Part shown: positions 1 to 8,269 of the stretch, piece by piece
How the letters are laid out: the number at the start of each line of letters is the position of its first letter
Numbering within the stretch: position 1 is the first letter of the stretch
Assembly: GCA_029261965.1 (NCBI GenBank)
Contig: JAJDAH010000396.1
Location: 1 to 33,972, forward strand
Direction of reading: 5' to 3'
DNA from: Polyangiaceae bacterium
GTDB taxonomy: Bacteria; Myxococcota_A; Polyangia; Polyangiales; Polyangiaceae
DNA: 33,972 nt
Notes under the pieces: model-generated
What the model saw: only the letters and a program-made list of their open reading frames with translations
Told to the model about the DNA's origin: nothing
Databases searched by the model: none
Translations under genes and position numbers: made by a program

Positions 1-1154
1 CGGAGAGTTCGGGCAATGGTCAGTCGGAAAACATCGTTCCGATCGAGGTCTTTCAGCAACTGCCGAAGGCGGACCTGCATGTGCATCTGGACGGGTCGCT
101 TCGTCCGGAAACCATCCTGGATCTCGCGAGCCAGGACGGCATCGATCTCGGCTTGAAGACCATCGCCGAGGTGAACCAGGCGGTGGGTGCGGGCCGTAAC
201 TTCGGCTCGCTCACGGAGTATCTGCGCGGGTTCGCCATCACGCTCGAGGTGATGCAGACGGAGCAGTCGCTCGAACGAACGGCGTTCGAGCTCGCCGAGG
301 ACGCAGTTCGAGAGAACGTGCGCTACATGGAAGTGCGCTATTCGCCCATGCTGCACACGCAGCGCGGGCTGAAGCTGACCCAGGTGGTGGAAGCGGTGCT
401 CGATGGGCTCCGTCGCGCGCGGGAGGCTTTTGGCATCAAGTGCAGTGTCATCCTCTGCGGCATTCGGAACATTTCGACCGAATCCTCTTACGAGATGGCC
501 GAGCTCGCGGTGGCCTACAAGGGCCGGGGCGTCGTCGGTTTCGATTTGGCCGGCGCGGAGTACGGGTTCCCGGCGGAGAAGCACAAAGACGCGTTCCAGC
601 TGGTGCGCGACAACAACATCAACTGTACGATTCACGCGGGCGAAGCCTATGGCCCGGACTCGATCGCGCAGGCGCTGCACGTTTGCGGGGCGCACCGAAT
701 CGGCCATGGCTGCCGTCTGCGGGAAAACGGCGATCTTTTGCACTACATCAACGATCACCGAATTCCGCTCGAGTGTTGCCCGTCGAGCAACGTGCAAACC
801 GGTGCCGTCAAGGATCTGCGCACGCATCCGCTCAAGTTCTATTTCGACCTCGGCCTGCGCATCACGATCAACACGGACAATCGGCTCATCACCGATACGA
901 GCGTCTCGAAGGAGCTATTCCTGGTTCACTCGCGCATGGGGGTGCCGTTCGCGGAGATCAAGAGCATGATCGTGTCGGGGTTCAAGTCGAGCTTCCAGCC
1001 GTTCCACGAGAAGCAAGCGGCGCTTCGTCAGGCGACTCGCGAGCTCGAAGCGTTCGACGACGAAGGCAGGCCGCGCCCCGAGAGCGACCGACCGGTGAGC
1101 TCCCGGCGAGTACGCGCGAGCAAGCCGGTCACGAAACCGCGCAACGAGAACTAG
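1..1154 (+). CDS. add: Adenosine deaminase, 5' end outside window
   Basis: Zinc-dependent hydrolase that converts adenosine (or deoxyadenosine) to inosine in cytoplasmic purine salvage. The frame is open from the first bases (first full codon at base 3), so the start lies upstream; 383 residues are visible. Seen: the N-terminal metal-binding HVH inside LPKADLHVHLDGS (His codons at 78-80 and 84-86), the catalytic HAGE near bases 632-643, the HRIGHG segment, the PSSN substrate loop and the NTDNR segment carrying the metal-binding Asp. These are the standard landmarks of the adenosine/AMP deaminase family, and the length fits. The NTDN form instead of NTDD also occurs in bacterial adenosine deaminases of this type. 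A GTG at 81 lies inside the HVH motif and cannot be the true start. The last about 35 residues are a polar Arg/Pro-rich tail outside the core. The family is certain; adenosine as the substrate is inferred. Confidence 0.93.
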   Translation, partial: ESSGNGQSENIVPIEVFQQLPKADLHVHLDGSLRPETILDLASQDGIDLGLKTIAEVNQAVGAGRNFGSLTEYLRGFAITLEVMQTEQSLERTAFELAEDAVRENVRYMEVRYSPMLHTQRGLKLTQVVEAVLDGLRRAREAFGIKCSVILCGIRNISTESSYEMAELAVAYKGRGVVGFDLAGAEYGFPAEKHKDAFQLVRDNNINCTIHAGEAYGPDSIAQALHVCGAHRIGHGCRLRENGDLLHYINDHRIPLECCPSSNVQTGAVKDLRTHPLKFYFDLGLRITINTDNRLITDTSVSKELFLVHSRMGVPFAEIKSMIVSGFKSSFQPFHEKQAALRQATRELEAFDDEGRPRPESDRPVSSRRVRASKPVTKPRNEN

Positions 1155-1170
1155 TCCGGCGAACGCGCCG

Positions 1171-1238
1171 GGGGAGACCTGCCGGGGAGACCTGCCGGGG
1201 GAGACCTGCCAGGGGAGACCTGCCGGGGGAGACCTGCC
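1171..1238. repeat. Tandem repeat, 5 copies of a 13-14 bp unit
   Basis: Five consecutive copies of GGGGAGACCTGCC, with units of 13, 13, 14, 14 and 14 bp starting at 1171, 1184, 1197, 1211 and 1225; the longer units gain one G or A at the junction. A degraded sixth copy (GGGGGGACT) follows. The array lies in the short gap between two convergent genes, adenosine deaminase and the CBS protein. There is no dyad symmetry, so it does not look like a classical hairpin terminator. Confidence 0.9.
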
Positions 1239-1262
1239 GGGGGGACTACGGAGACACGGCGG

Positions 1263-1730
1263 TCAGTGGGGGATGCTGCTCGGGGCGGGGGGCGGACCGG
1301 TGTCTTTGCCGAACATGCGGACGGCCAGTTTGACGAAGTCGCCTTCGGTCAGGATGCCGAGCAAGACGCCGTCGTCGTCGCACACGGGAAGACAGCCGAG
1401 CTTGGCCTCCCACATGAGGTGCGCCGCGTCGTAGATCGAATCGTCGGGCAGCACCGTCAGCACTTCGCGCTGCATGATCTTGCTCACGGGCAGCTTGAAG
1501 ATGATCTTGTCGCGTTCGTCCGCCGCTTCGCTCAGCCAGCTCGACGACGCGTGGAGCAGGTCGCTGTGGGTCACGAGCCCGGCGAGCTTGCCGTCTTTGA
1601 CGACCGGCAGATGACGAAAGTGAAAGAGCTTCATGCCTTTCTCGGCGAGCTCGAGTGATTCGTCTTCGGTGATGGTGACCACTTTCGCGGTCATCAAATC
1701 GGAAACGGTCTCCGGGTTCTTTTTGAGCAC
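1263..1730 (-). CDS. CBS-domain pair protein
   Basis: A 155-residue cytoplasmic protein made almost entirely of two CBS motifs. The first runs from SDLMTAKVVTITED to VVKDGKLAGLVTHSDLL, the second from KIMQREVLTVLPDDS to VLLGILTEGDFV. Stand-alone CBS pairs bind adenosyl ligands (AMP, ATP, SAM) and act as energy or ligand sensors; the ligand here is unknown. I chose the GTG at 1730-1728 because an AGAAAGGGGGGATGC ribosome site lies just upstream. The frame stays open much further upstream, but that part is antisense to the Gly-rich region of the next gene and reads as poly-Pro, so it is not used. The C-terminus after the second CBS is a short Pro/Ser tail. It ends tail to tail with adenosine deaminase across a tandem repeat. 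Confidence 0.9.
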   Translation of the reverse strand: MLKKNPETVSDLMTAKVVTITEDESLELAEKGMKLFHFRHLPVVKDGKLAGLVTHSDLLHASSSWLSEAADERDKIIFKLPVSKIMQREVLTVLPDDSIYDAAHLMWEAKLGCLPVCDDDGVLLGILTEGDFVKLAVRMFGKDTGPPPAPSSIPH

Positions 1731-1860
1731 GCATCCCCCCTTTCTCGGGTGCTGAACGAGAAAGGCATTGTCCGCCCGGGGGGACGGCGGCGCAACCGAG
1801 AGCGCGGATCTCGTGGAGAAAGCACGACCGCCTGGCGGTGCGCGCTGTATGATTCCGTCC

Positions 1861-3237
1861 ATGGATCGCCAGGATGAATTCCGGCGCCGACTCGTGGCCC
1901 GGCTTTTAGCGGCGGCGAACGCGACGTCGGTGGGGGTTGCGGTCGCGGCTACCAGCGCGGCCGCGGCCACGAGCACGGCTTGCGGCACGGCGATTGGCGG
2001 CGACCCAGACCAAAGCACCACGAATGGCGACTCGGGGAGCACGGGCGGCACGGGCGGAGTTGGGGGAGCTCTTGGTACGGGCGGCGCTGGTACGGGCGGT
2101 ACCGGCGGTGGTGGACTCGGTACTGGTGGACTCGGTACTGGTGGACTCGGGACCGGCGGACTTGGCACTGGCGGGGGCGGCGGCAGCGGGGGCGACATCA
2201 TCATTCCGCAAGACGCGGCGTTGCCGGACGCGAACATGAAAACTCGGCGGTGTGTTCAGCCGAACGGCGGCATGCCGTGCGCGACCGGCGCCGAGGTCGA
2301 AGTGGGGGCGTACTTCGACGAGATCTGTCAGCAGTTTCAGGAGATCGTCGTCAGCGTCTCTTCAGGACCCGAGGTCGAAGGCGCGTCGTGCTGCTACGAG
2401 CTCACGGTGCGGCCCGGAGATTTTTTCGAGTGCGGCGGGTACGTCGGACGTGCGTTCTTGGTCGAAGGGGACTTCGTGAAAGCCGTGGCTCGAAAGGGTG
2501 GCGGCTGGACGACCGGGCCTTCCCCCAGTGCGAAGGATCTCGACGACAGGACACGACGGGCTTTGGCGGACGCTTGGGCGATCGACGGGCTTTTCGAGCA
2601 CGCGTCCGTCGCGACCTTCGCTCGATTTGCGATCCAGTTGCTCGCGCTCGGGGCGCCGTCGCGGCTGCTGCACGAGACGCTCTCCGCTGGGCGCGACGAG
2701 ATCCGGCACGCCGAGCTTTGTTTTGCGCTCGCGTCGGCCTACGCCGGCGAGCCGCTCGAGCCGGACGAATTTCCCATCGGCGATCAGATCCCGCTCCAGC
2801 GGTCGCTCGAAGACATGGTCACCGAGACGGTCATCGAGGGCTGCATCGGAGAAACCCTCGCCGCGATGCAGGCGGCGGAGCAACTCGCGCTCGCGACCGA
2901 TCCCGCGGTCGTCGAATCGCTCGAGTCCACGGTCGAGGACGAAACCCGGCACGCCGAGCTCGCGTGGCGGGTGACCGCCTGGGCGATCGAAACCGGCGGT
3001 GAAAAAACCTGGGCGGCCGTGGCGAGGGTGTTCGATGGGTTTCGCCCGCCGCCGACGCCAAAGGAGGACCTCGAGGGCGTGGATCTCGAAGCGTTCGCTG
3101 CGCATGGGCGCTTGACGGCGGACCAGGCTCGCCGCGCGGCCCTCGATGCGCTGGACAACGTGGTCCGCCCCTGCGCCCGCGCGCTGCTTCGAGCCTCGGC
3201 GCCGGCGTCGCGGCGGTTCGACGCCGCGCAGCTCTAG
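1861..3237 (+). CDS. Ferritin-like di-iron protein with Gly/Thr-rich linker
   Basis: A 458-residue protein in three parts. The N-terminus (1-45) is basic then Ala/Val-rich and may be an export signal, with a possible but weak lipobox near TSTACG. Residues 60-115 are a low-complexity GTGGLGTGG-type linker. The C-terminal domain is a four-helix ferritin-like fold with two half-sites: Glu246 with E280xxH283, and Glu326 with E361xxH364. The Glu-to-ExxH spacing is almost the same in both halves (34 and 35 residues), as expected for a carboxylate-bridged di-iron centre. A Cys-containing segment (CVQPNGGMPC, CCYEL, FFECGGY) lies between linker and domain. An in-frame ATG at 1849 is an alternative start; neither has a clear ribosome site. 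Di-iron binding is inferred from the motif; the reaction (oxidase, peroxidase or iron storage) is not known. Confidence 0.82.
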   Translation: MDRQDEFRRRLVARLLAAANATSVGVAVAATSAAAATSTACGTAIGGDPDQSTTNGDSGSTGGTGGVGGALGTGGAGTGGTGGGGLGTGGLGTGGLGTGGLGTGGGGGSGGDIIIPQDAALPDANMKTRRCVQPNGGMPCATGAEVEVGAYFDEICQQFQEIVVSVSSGPEVEGASCCYELTVRPGDFFECGGYVGRAFLVEGDFVKAVARKGGGWTTGPSPSAKDLDDRTRRALADAWAIDGLFEHASVATFARFAIQLLALGAPSRLLHETLSAGRDEIRHAELCFALASAYAGEPLEPDEFPIGDQIPLQRSLEDMVTETVIEGCIGETLAAMQAAEQLALATDPAVVESLESTVEDETRHAELAWRVTAWAIETGGEKTWAAVARVFDGFRPPPTPKEDLEGVDLEAFAAHGRLTADQARRAALDALDNVVRPCARALLRASAPASRRFDAAQL

Positions 3238-3267
3238 CCGCGAGATTTGTAGTACATGTAGGCGACC

Positions 3268-4065
3268 ATGAACAAACGCGTGCGGGCGATTGCCACGGTG
3301 GGGGCGACGGCGGTGATGACAGGCGCGCTGACGGTGGGGAGCGGCGCGTGCGGGGGTAGCGAGCCGCCGCCGAAGGCTCCCACCAAAGAAGCCGCCGAGC
3401 CGGAAACCGAATCCGGGCGCGACGACGATGGCTTGCCGCCGGGCGCGAGCGTGATGGCGGAAATCGGCGGGCTACCTCCGGAGGGCGTTCAGAACACGTT
3501 CATGCAGGCCGAGAAGAAGCTGTCGAAGTGTTTTTTCACTGGCGTCAAGCGCGTCGCGTTCATGGGCGGCTCGGTGAAGTTTTTCGTGAAGGTGGACGGC
3601 GGCGGCAAGTTCATGCACGCGCACCTCGAGCAGTCGGACCTCGGTGATCGCAAGACCGAGCAGTGCTTACTCGACGTGTTGATTGCTTATACGTGGCCTA
3701 CGCCGGTTGGCGGGAAGGTGGGCGTCGCGACGTTTTCGATGTCGTTCGAGCACGCCGAGGACATCACGCCGCCGGTGAACTGGCCCGAAAGCCGCGTCAC
3801 CGAAGCGCTGGCGGATGTTCGTGAGCCGCTCGAAGAGTGCAAAATGGGCCTGCCCGGCAAGTTCACGGCGACGGTTTACATTCGCAAGGGCGAAAGGGTC
3901 TTGAAGGACAAGGACCCGCAGGAAGTCGGCGTCGCGCTGACCGCCAGCGCCACTCCGCCGGATGAAGCCAGCGAGATGGCGGTGGATTGCATCGTCAAGG
4001 TGCTGACCGAAGCGACCTATCCGTCGCCCGGCAGCAGCAACGCCAAAGTGATTTTCAAGCTCTAG
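3268..4065 (+). CDS. Lipoprotein with two AgmX/PglI-like modules
   Basis: A 265-residue predicted lipoprotein: Lys/Arg N-terminus, hydrophobic stretch and a lipobox ending GSGAC at about residue 28, then an acidic, Pro-rich spacer. The mature part holds two related modules. The first (about 78-165) runs from KCFFTG through a strand-rich FFVKVDGGGKF and a conserved Cys to WPTPVGG and a final strand. The second (about 178-265) runs from LEECKMG to CIVKVLTEATYPSPG. This pattern of early Cys, sense-strand pair, second Cys and a W/Y-P-x-P turn resembles the AgmX/PglI C-terminal and TonB-like modules common in myxobacterial envelope proteins. The start ATG lies 30 bases after the previous stop, so co-transcription is likely. 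Its TAG stop overlaps the stop of the convergent gene within one CTAG palindrome. The exact role is unknown. Confidence 0.8.
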   Translation: MNKRVRAIATVGATAVMTGALTVGSGACGGSEPPPKAPTKEAAEPETESGRDDDGLPPGASVMAEIGGLPPEGVQNTFMQAEKKLSKCFFTGVKRVAFMGGSVKFFVKVDGGGKFMHAHLEQSDLGDRKTEQCLLDVLIAYTWPTPVGGKVGVATFSMSFEHAEDITPPVNWPESRVTEALADVREPLEECKMGLPGKFTATVYIRKGERVLKDKDPQEVGVALTASATPPDEASEMAVDCIVKVLTEATYPSPGSSNAKVIFKL

Positions 4066-5432
4066 CGAGCAGCTTCGGTCAGAAGGAGCGCGGGCTCCTC
4101 CACTCGCTCTGCGCGGTACCAACCCCAACCTTCGGGGGTCGCGAGCTGCCAGACTGTCTCGCGGTCCGCCGTCACTTCGATGAGGTGCGAGTCTTCGTCT
4201 CGTTCGCGCCGGCCGAACGTGACCAGGGTGTTGCCGTTCGGCAGTCGGTCCGCGTCGCCCCAGAACTCGGTGAAGATGTCCGGCGTCGGGCGATACTCCC
4301 AGACCACGCTCGCGGTCATGCGGCCGAGGTCGAGTGCGTACTCGACGACGCGACTCCACGGTCGCGTCGATGAGCCATTGTCGTAGACGAGCACGTTGCC
4401 GTTCGGCTGGACCTCCGGCGAGTGTTGCTCGAGGAACACGGCGTCGGGATCGATGGCAAAGTCTCCGTTGGTGCCGAGGGTCCAGACGATGTCGCCGGTG
4501 TCGAAATCCACCTTGTAAATCCGGTGTTGATTGCGCGCCGACAAGAGCACCGCGTTCTGGTCGCCGAAGGGTTCGATCGCGTTGGTGTGGGACCAATCGA
4601 AGATCGCGAACGCCGGCTCGAAGTGCTCGCAAAGCCGCCATTGGGAGAGCTCGGTGTCGGTCGCGCGGTCGTAGTGGTGCATCACCCCCGACGTCCACCC
4701 GCTCGTGCAGCCCTCGGAGGACTCGGAAAGGTAGAGCACTTTTTCGCCGCCACCGAAGGGGACGATCTCGTGGTGCATGTCGAAGTCGCCCTCCCAAAGC
4801 ACGTCGCCAGACCAGGAAATGAGCCCCGGGCGAACGAATCCGCTTCCGCCGACGAGCACGCCTTCCGGCATCAGCCGGGTGTCGTTGTCGGCGCCAGTCT
4901 CGGTCGTCGCTCGCTGGTGGTACCAGCGGTATCGACCGAGCTCGTCGACCATCGCGATGGCAAGCGGCGGGCCACCAGTAAATGGCATGTTCAAGTTGAA
5001 GAGGGTCCAGCCCGGGTGGCTTCGGTCCGCGTCGCGCTCGAGCAGACGGAGCTCGGGGAGGAAAGCCGGGAGGGGGCCGACGTCGAGCGCTCTGGTCATC
5101 GTGGCTTTTTGCCCTTTGGCGCCGCCGGCGGTGACCGTGCACGACGCGCCGGGGTAGAGGCCCATCACGAACACGGAGTGCTCTTTGGTGAGAGGCTCCG
5201 GTGACCGGAGCTCGCGGCGAAGATCCGGACCGCAGTCGAGGGTGAGCGCGGTTTCGGCGAGCTCGTCGGTTTTCCAATCGACGAAGTAGCTCAGCACGTT
5301 CGCGGGGTTCTCGACGAGCTCGAGCTCGGTCACCCGGATGATCGGGGGGTCGCCCGTTTCCCGCGCGGGGTTCGCGCTCGATGAGGAGCACGCTCCCAAG
5401 ACGAGAGCACCGAGCGCGAGTGACGTTCTCAT
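4062..5432 (-). CDS. Arylsulfotransferase-like (ASST) lipoprotein
   Basis: A 456-residue lipoprotein. The signal MRTSLALGALVLGAC has a clear lipobox (LGAC, Cys15). The mature part starts with an Ig-like strand domain (about 30-120), followed by a beta-propeller of repeated blades: LPEGVLVGGSG, HHEIVPFGGGEKVLYL, DWSHTNAIEPFGDQNAVL, HSPEVQPNGNVLVYDNG and ADRLPNGNTLVTFG. The recurring H...P.GN.L pattern and His residues in the blades match the arylsulfotransferase (ASST) superfamily, which in bacteria transfers sulfate between phenols in the periplasm. Many family members have no proven sulfotransferase activity, so the reaction is uncertain. The long upstream open frame reads as basic shadow sequence of the next gene, so the ATG at 5432-5430 is the start. 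It lies 50 bases after the FG-GAP gene on the same strand and probably shares its transcript. Confidence 0.85.
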   Translation of the reverse strand: MRTSLALGALVLGACSSSSANPARETGDPPIIRVTELELVENPANVLSYFVDWKTDELAETALTLDCGPDLRRELRSPEPLTKEHSVFVMGLYPGASCTVTAGGAKGQKATMTRALDVGPLPAFLPELRLLERDADRSHPGWTLFNLNMPFTGGPPLAIAMVDELGRYRWYHQRATTETGADNDTRLMPEGVLVGGSGFVRPGLISWSGDVLWEGDFDMHHEIVPFGGGEKVLYLSESSEGCTSGWTSGVMHHYDRATDTELSQWRLCEHFEPAFAIFDWSHTNAIEPFGDQNAVLLSARNQHRIYKVDFDTGDIVWTLGTNGDFAIDPDAVFLEQHSPEVQPNGNVLVYDNGSSTRPWSRVVEYALDLGRMTASVVWEYRPTPDIFTEFWGDADRLPNGNTLVTFGRRERDEDSHLIEVTADRETVWQLATPEGWGWYRAERVEEPALLLTEAAR

Positions 5433-5482
5433 CGAAGGGGGGCAAGGGGCCGGCGGGCCAGAGCGAAGCAGCGGGGGCGGGT

Positions 5483-7210
5483 CTAGGGAACTACGAGCTG
5501 TTGGTTGCCGACGACGCCGGTCATCACGACCTGCCGTCCGTCGGCCCATTGTACCGCAACCCATTCGGCCCCGGTCCACTGCCCGATTCCGAAACGCGCG
5601 GTGTGATCGTTCTGCGACGCGCGGCTCGATCCGCCGTGGATCTCCTCGAACTGGACGAGCGCGCCGGTTTTTACGATCACTCGCGCGCCGACGCCGCCGC
5701 GGGCCCCGGTGCCGGGCGCGGAGGGCACGACCACTTCGAGCCAGCGGTTCGTGCCGAGGTCGGTCTGATTCGAGAACAGGTTGATCCTCGAGCCGTCGGT
5801 GGTGGCGGTCACGACGTCGGTGCGGCCGTCGCGATTGTAGTCGGCGAACGCGACGGCCACGTTGTGAGCGGCGCCACTGCTGACGATGGGCCCGTGACCG
5901 AAGTCGAGCCGTTCGAACCGGCTCGGGCTTTCCGCCAGGTTGTGGAAGACGAGGTAGGTGCGGTCGTCTTCTTGGGCCACGAAGATGTCTTGCCAGCCGT
6001 CGGCATCGAAGTCCTCGAACCCGAGCCCCCAACCGAAGTCGCCCATGGTGTTGGCTTGGCTGGTGATGTTCGTGAGCGTGCCATCGCCGTTGTTTCGAAG
6101 GAGCGGATTGTTGCCGATAGCGGAGATGTAATAGTCGAGGTCGCCGTCGTGATCGATGTCGGCGCCGTCGATCCCCATGGGGTTGCCGATCTGAAAATCG
6201 TCGATCGTCGAGCTCGTGTTGATGTTCGTGAACGCGGTCAGCGCGTCGTTGCGGAGGAGGACCTTGCCGCCGCGGTCGTTCCAAATCCACAGATCGAAGT
6301 CCCGATCGTTGTCGAAGTCGCTGAACAAGACAGCGCACGGGTGGCCGCGGCCGTCGATCTCGACGCCGCTTTGCGCCGAGACGTCGCGGAAGGTCGCGTC
6401 GCCGTTGTTTTTCAATAGGTACACACCCGGAGCCGGCAGGGTGCTCGACGCGGTGACGACGTCGAGGAAACCGTCGTTGTCGAAGTCGCCGAAGACGCCG
6501 ATCTTGCTCCGGCCGTCGGCGGTCTCCGCCGGGTTGGACGCCGGCCCGCCCGCACCGGCCTGTAGCGTCAAGTCTCGGAACGTCAGGCTGCCTTCGTTCG
6601 CGAGCAGGATGTCGGTCGGTTGCGCACCGAAGTAGAGATCGACGTCGCCGTCGTTGTCGTAGTCGCCGCTCGCGACCGAGTACACGTCGCGATCGCCGAT
6701 GAGCGCGCCGATCCCCGATGACGCTGTGGCGTCCGAGAAGGTACCGTCGCCGTTGTTCTTGTAGAGGAGCGAGCTGAACTGGCGGCCGCCGCGGTTCTGC
6801 TGACCATTGGCGACGAGAATGTCCGGCAGCAGGTCCTGGTCGAGATCGACGAAGGCGATCCCCACGCCGTGCGAATTTCCTCCGCCTACGGCAGAGCCGA
6901 GGCCGGCGGCCTCCGTCGCGTCCACGAGCTGAATAGCCGACGCTTGTCGAGCTTCGGCGATTGGCGCGGCTTGGTGTCCGAAGTCGGTCGCGCCCTCGAA
7001 GACGACGGGTTGCCAAAGAAACGGCGCGTCGAAGCTCGGGCCGGTCGCGCCTCCAGCGCCTCCACCGGCTCGACCGCCAGCGCCGACGCCCCCGGTGCCG
7101 GGTTGGCCCGCGCTTCCGTCAGCCGCGTCTCCGCCGGAGTCCGAGCAGGCAGCCAGGGCCATCGCCGCCGCTAATACCGCCGCGGTTTTTCCAAACACGT
7201 TTCCAAGCAT
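5483..7210 (-). CDS. FG-GAP/VCBS repeat lipoprotein with ASPIC/UnbV domain
   Basis: A 575-residue predicted surface lipoprotein of the CRTAC1 type. The signal peptide ends at LAAC (Cys22) and is followed by a Gly/Ala-rich linker to about residue 58. The body is a seven-blade-like propeller with repeated calcium-binding loops, for example DLDQDLLPD, DYDNDGDVDLY, DFDNDGFLD, DFDNDRDFD, DIDHDGDLDYY, DFDADGWQD and DYNRDGRTD, each followed by a Y/L-NNGDGTF-like strand. The last about 75 residues (NRWLEVVV to VQWADGRQ) form the ASPIC/UnbV domain. Such proteins are extracellular calcium-binding scaffolds or adhesins; the ligand is unknown. It is followed closely by the arylsulfotransferase-like gene and preceded, 67 bases upstream, by the DnaJ-like gene on the same strand. 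Confidence 0.92.
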   Translation of the reverse strand: MLGNVFGKTAAVLAAAMALAACSDSGGDAADGSAGQPGTGGVGAGGRAGGGAGGATGPSFDAPFLWQPVVFEGATDFGHQAAPIAEARQASAIQLVDATEAAGLGSAVGGGNSHGVGIAFVDLDQDLLPDILVANGQQNRGGRQFSSLLYKNNGDGTFSDATASSGIGALIGDRDVYSVASGDYDNDGDVDLYFGAQPTDILLANEGSLTFRDLTLQAGAGGPASNPAETADGRSKIGVFGDFDNDGFLDVVTASSTLPAPGVYLLKNNGDATFRDVSAQSGVEIDGRGHPCAVLFSDFDNDRDFDLWIWNDRGGKVLLRNDALTAFTNINTSSTIDDFQIGNPMGIDGADIDHDGDLDYYISAIGNNPLLRNNGDGTLTNITSQANTMGDFGWGLGFEDFDADGWQDIFVAQEDDRTYLVFHNLAESPSRFERLDFGHGPIVSSGAAHNVAVAFADYNRDGRTDVVTATTDGSRINLFSNQTDLGTNRWLEVVVPSAPGTGARGGVGARVIVKTGALVQFEEIHGGSSRASQNDHTARFGIGQWTGAEWVAVQWADGRQVVMTGVVGNQQLVVP

Positions 7211-7277
7211 GAGTCCGAGCCTCCGGTGCCCGGGTACGTCCCATGCTGTAGCGCAGTTTCAGAGCGTGGCTAGGTGC

Positions 7278-8219
7278 TCAAAATTTCACGCCGGCGCGTA
7301 CGTCGGCGTCTTTCATCGAGCCCTCCAGCGCGTCGATCGCCAGCTGCACTTGTTTCGACTGGCTGTCGGGGATCTGAATCAAGAAGCGAACGAACAAGTC
7401 GCCGGCTTTGCCCTTGCGTTTGACGCCTTTGCCCTTGAGCCGCATGACCTTGCCGCTTTGTGCCCCGGTGGGCACCGTGAGAGTCACGTCCCCCGAGGGC
7501 GTGGGCACCGGAACTTTCGCGCCTTTGTACGCCTCGCCAACGGTGATGGGCAGGTCGAGGTAGAGGTCGAGACCGTCCCGCTCGAACAGCGGATGCGGTC
7601 GCACGGTCACTCGAATGACGAGGTCGCCCGCCGGTCCGTCGTTCCGCCCCGGCGCGCCTTGTCCGCGAACCCGCACCTTGTCGCCGTCGGCGGCGCCGGC
7701 AGGCACACGGACTTTGACGACGTCGCCTCCGTCGTGAAACTTGAGCTCGAGAGTGGCCCCGCGGACGGCGTCGACGAAATCCACGGTGACTTCGCTCGCG
7801 ACGTCTGCGCCTTTGCGAGGTGAGCGGGCTCGGCGGCTGCCTCCGAACAAGTCGCCAAACAAGTCGCCGACTCCGCCGCCTTCGCGCAGAATGTCCTCGA
7901 AGTTGATCGAGCCGCCTCCGCCGCTGGGCGGCCACCGCCCGCGATTGCCGTTGGCCCCGACGCCCCAGGCCCGCGCTGCTTTCTCGTCGAATCCCTCGCG
8001 GAGGCCTTCTTCTCCGAACTCGTCGTAGAGCTTCCGTTTCTTCTGGTCGCTCAGCACCTGGTTGGCGCGGTTGATGCGCTTGAACTTCGCCTCGGACCGC
8101 TTGTCGTCCTTGTTGCGATCGGGATGGTGCTTGGCCGCGAGCTTGCGATACGCGCTCTTGATCTCCTCGGGTTTCGCGTCGCGCGAGACACCGAGGTCCT
8201 TGTAGAAGTCCGTCGCCAC
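7278..8219 (-). CDS. DnaJ/CbpA-type co-chaperone (Hsp40)
   Basis: A 313-residue cytoplasmic Hsp40. The J domain (about 3-70) has the HPD tripeptide in KLAAKHHPDRNKDD, which stimulates DnaK ATPase. A Gly/Arg-rich and Phe-containing linker (GSINFEDILREGGG, GDLFGDLFGG) follows. There is no CxxCxGxG zinc-finger region, so it is a class B/CbpA-like protein rather than canonical DnaJ. The C-terminal peptide-binding domains are seen as VTVDFVDAVRGATLEL, GKGAPGR-like loops and LDLYLDLPITVGEAYKG, ending at about residue 290. The start is the GTG at 8219-8217, just before the conserved DFYKDLGV. The gene lies 46 bases downstream of the methyltransferase and could be co-transcribed. It is not next to dnaK or grpE, so it is probably an accessory family member. 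Confidence 0.93.
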   Translation of the reverse strand: MATDFYKDLGVSRDAKPEEIKSAYRKLAAKHHPDRNKDDKRSEAKFKRINRANQVLSDQKKRKLYDEFGEEGLREGFDEKAARAWGVGANGNRGRWPPSGGGGSINFEDILREGGGVGDLFGDLFGGSRRARSPRKGADVASEVTVDFVDAVRGATLELKFHDGGDVVKVRVPAGAADGDKVRVRGQGAPGRNDGPAGDLVIRVTVRPHPLFERDGLDLYLDLPITVGEAYKGAKVPVPTPSGDVTLTVPTGAQSGKVMRLKGKGVKRKGKAGDLFVRFLIQIPDSQSKQVQLAIDALEGSMKDADVRAGVKF

Positions 8220-8244
8220 AGCCTCGGCAAGGTAAGCATGGGCC

Positions 8245-8269
8245 GTAGCCCCGGCAAGTCGCCGGCTAC
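8245..8269 (-). other. Inverted repeat between methyltransferase and dnaJ-like gene
   Basis: A 25-base imperfect palindrome with outer arms GTAGCC and GGCTAC and an inner GGC/GCC pair around a five-base loop. It includes the stop codon of the methyltransferase gene and lies 26 bases upstream of the DnaJ start. There is no T-run on either strand, so it is a possible attenuating or transcript-stabilising hairpin rather than a clear terminator. Confidence 0.4.

Noticed and set aside
1731-2237. N-terminal extension of the CBS protein with poly-Pro
   Set aside because: It is antisense to the Gly-rich linker of the ferritin-like gene; a good ribosome site exists at the shorter GTG start.
4062-7016. 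A very long leftward open frame (984 codons) covering two genes
   Set aside because: Only its last 456 codons are a real gene. The upstream part is Arg/Pro-rich shadow of the FG-GAP protein, which is in another frame with clear motifs.
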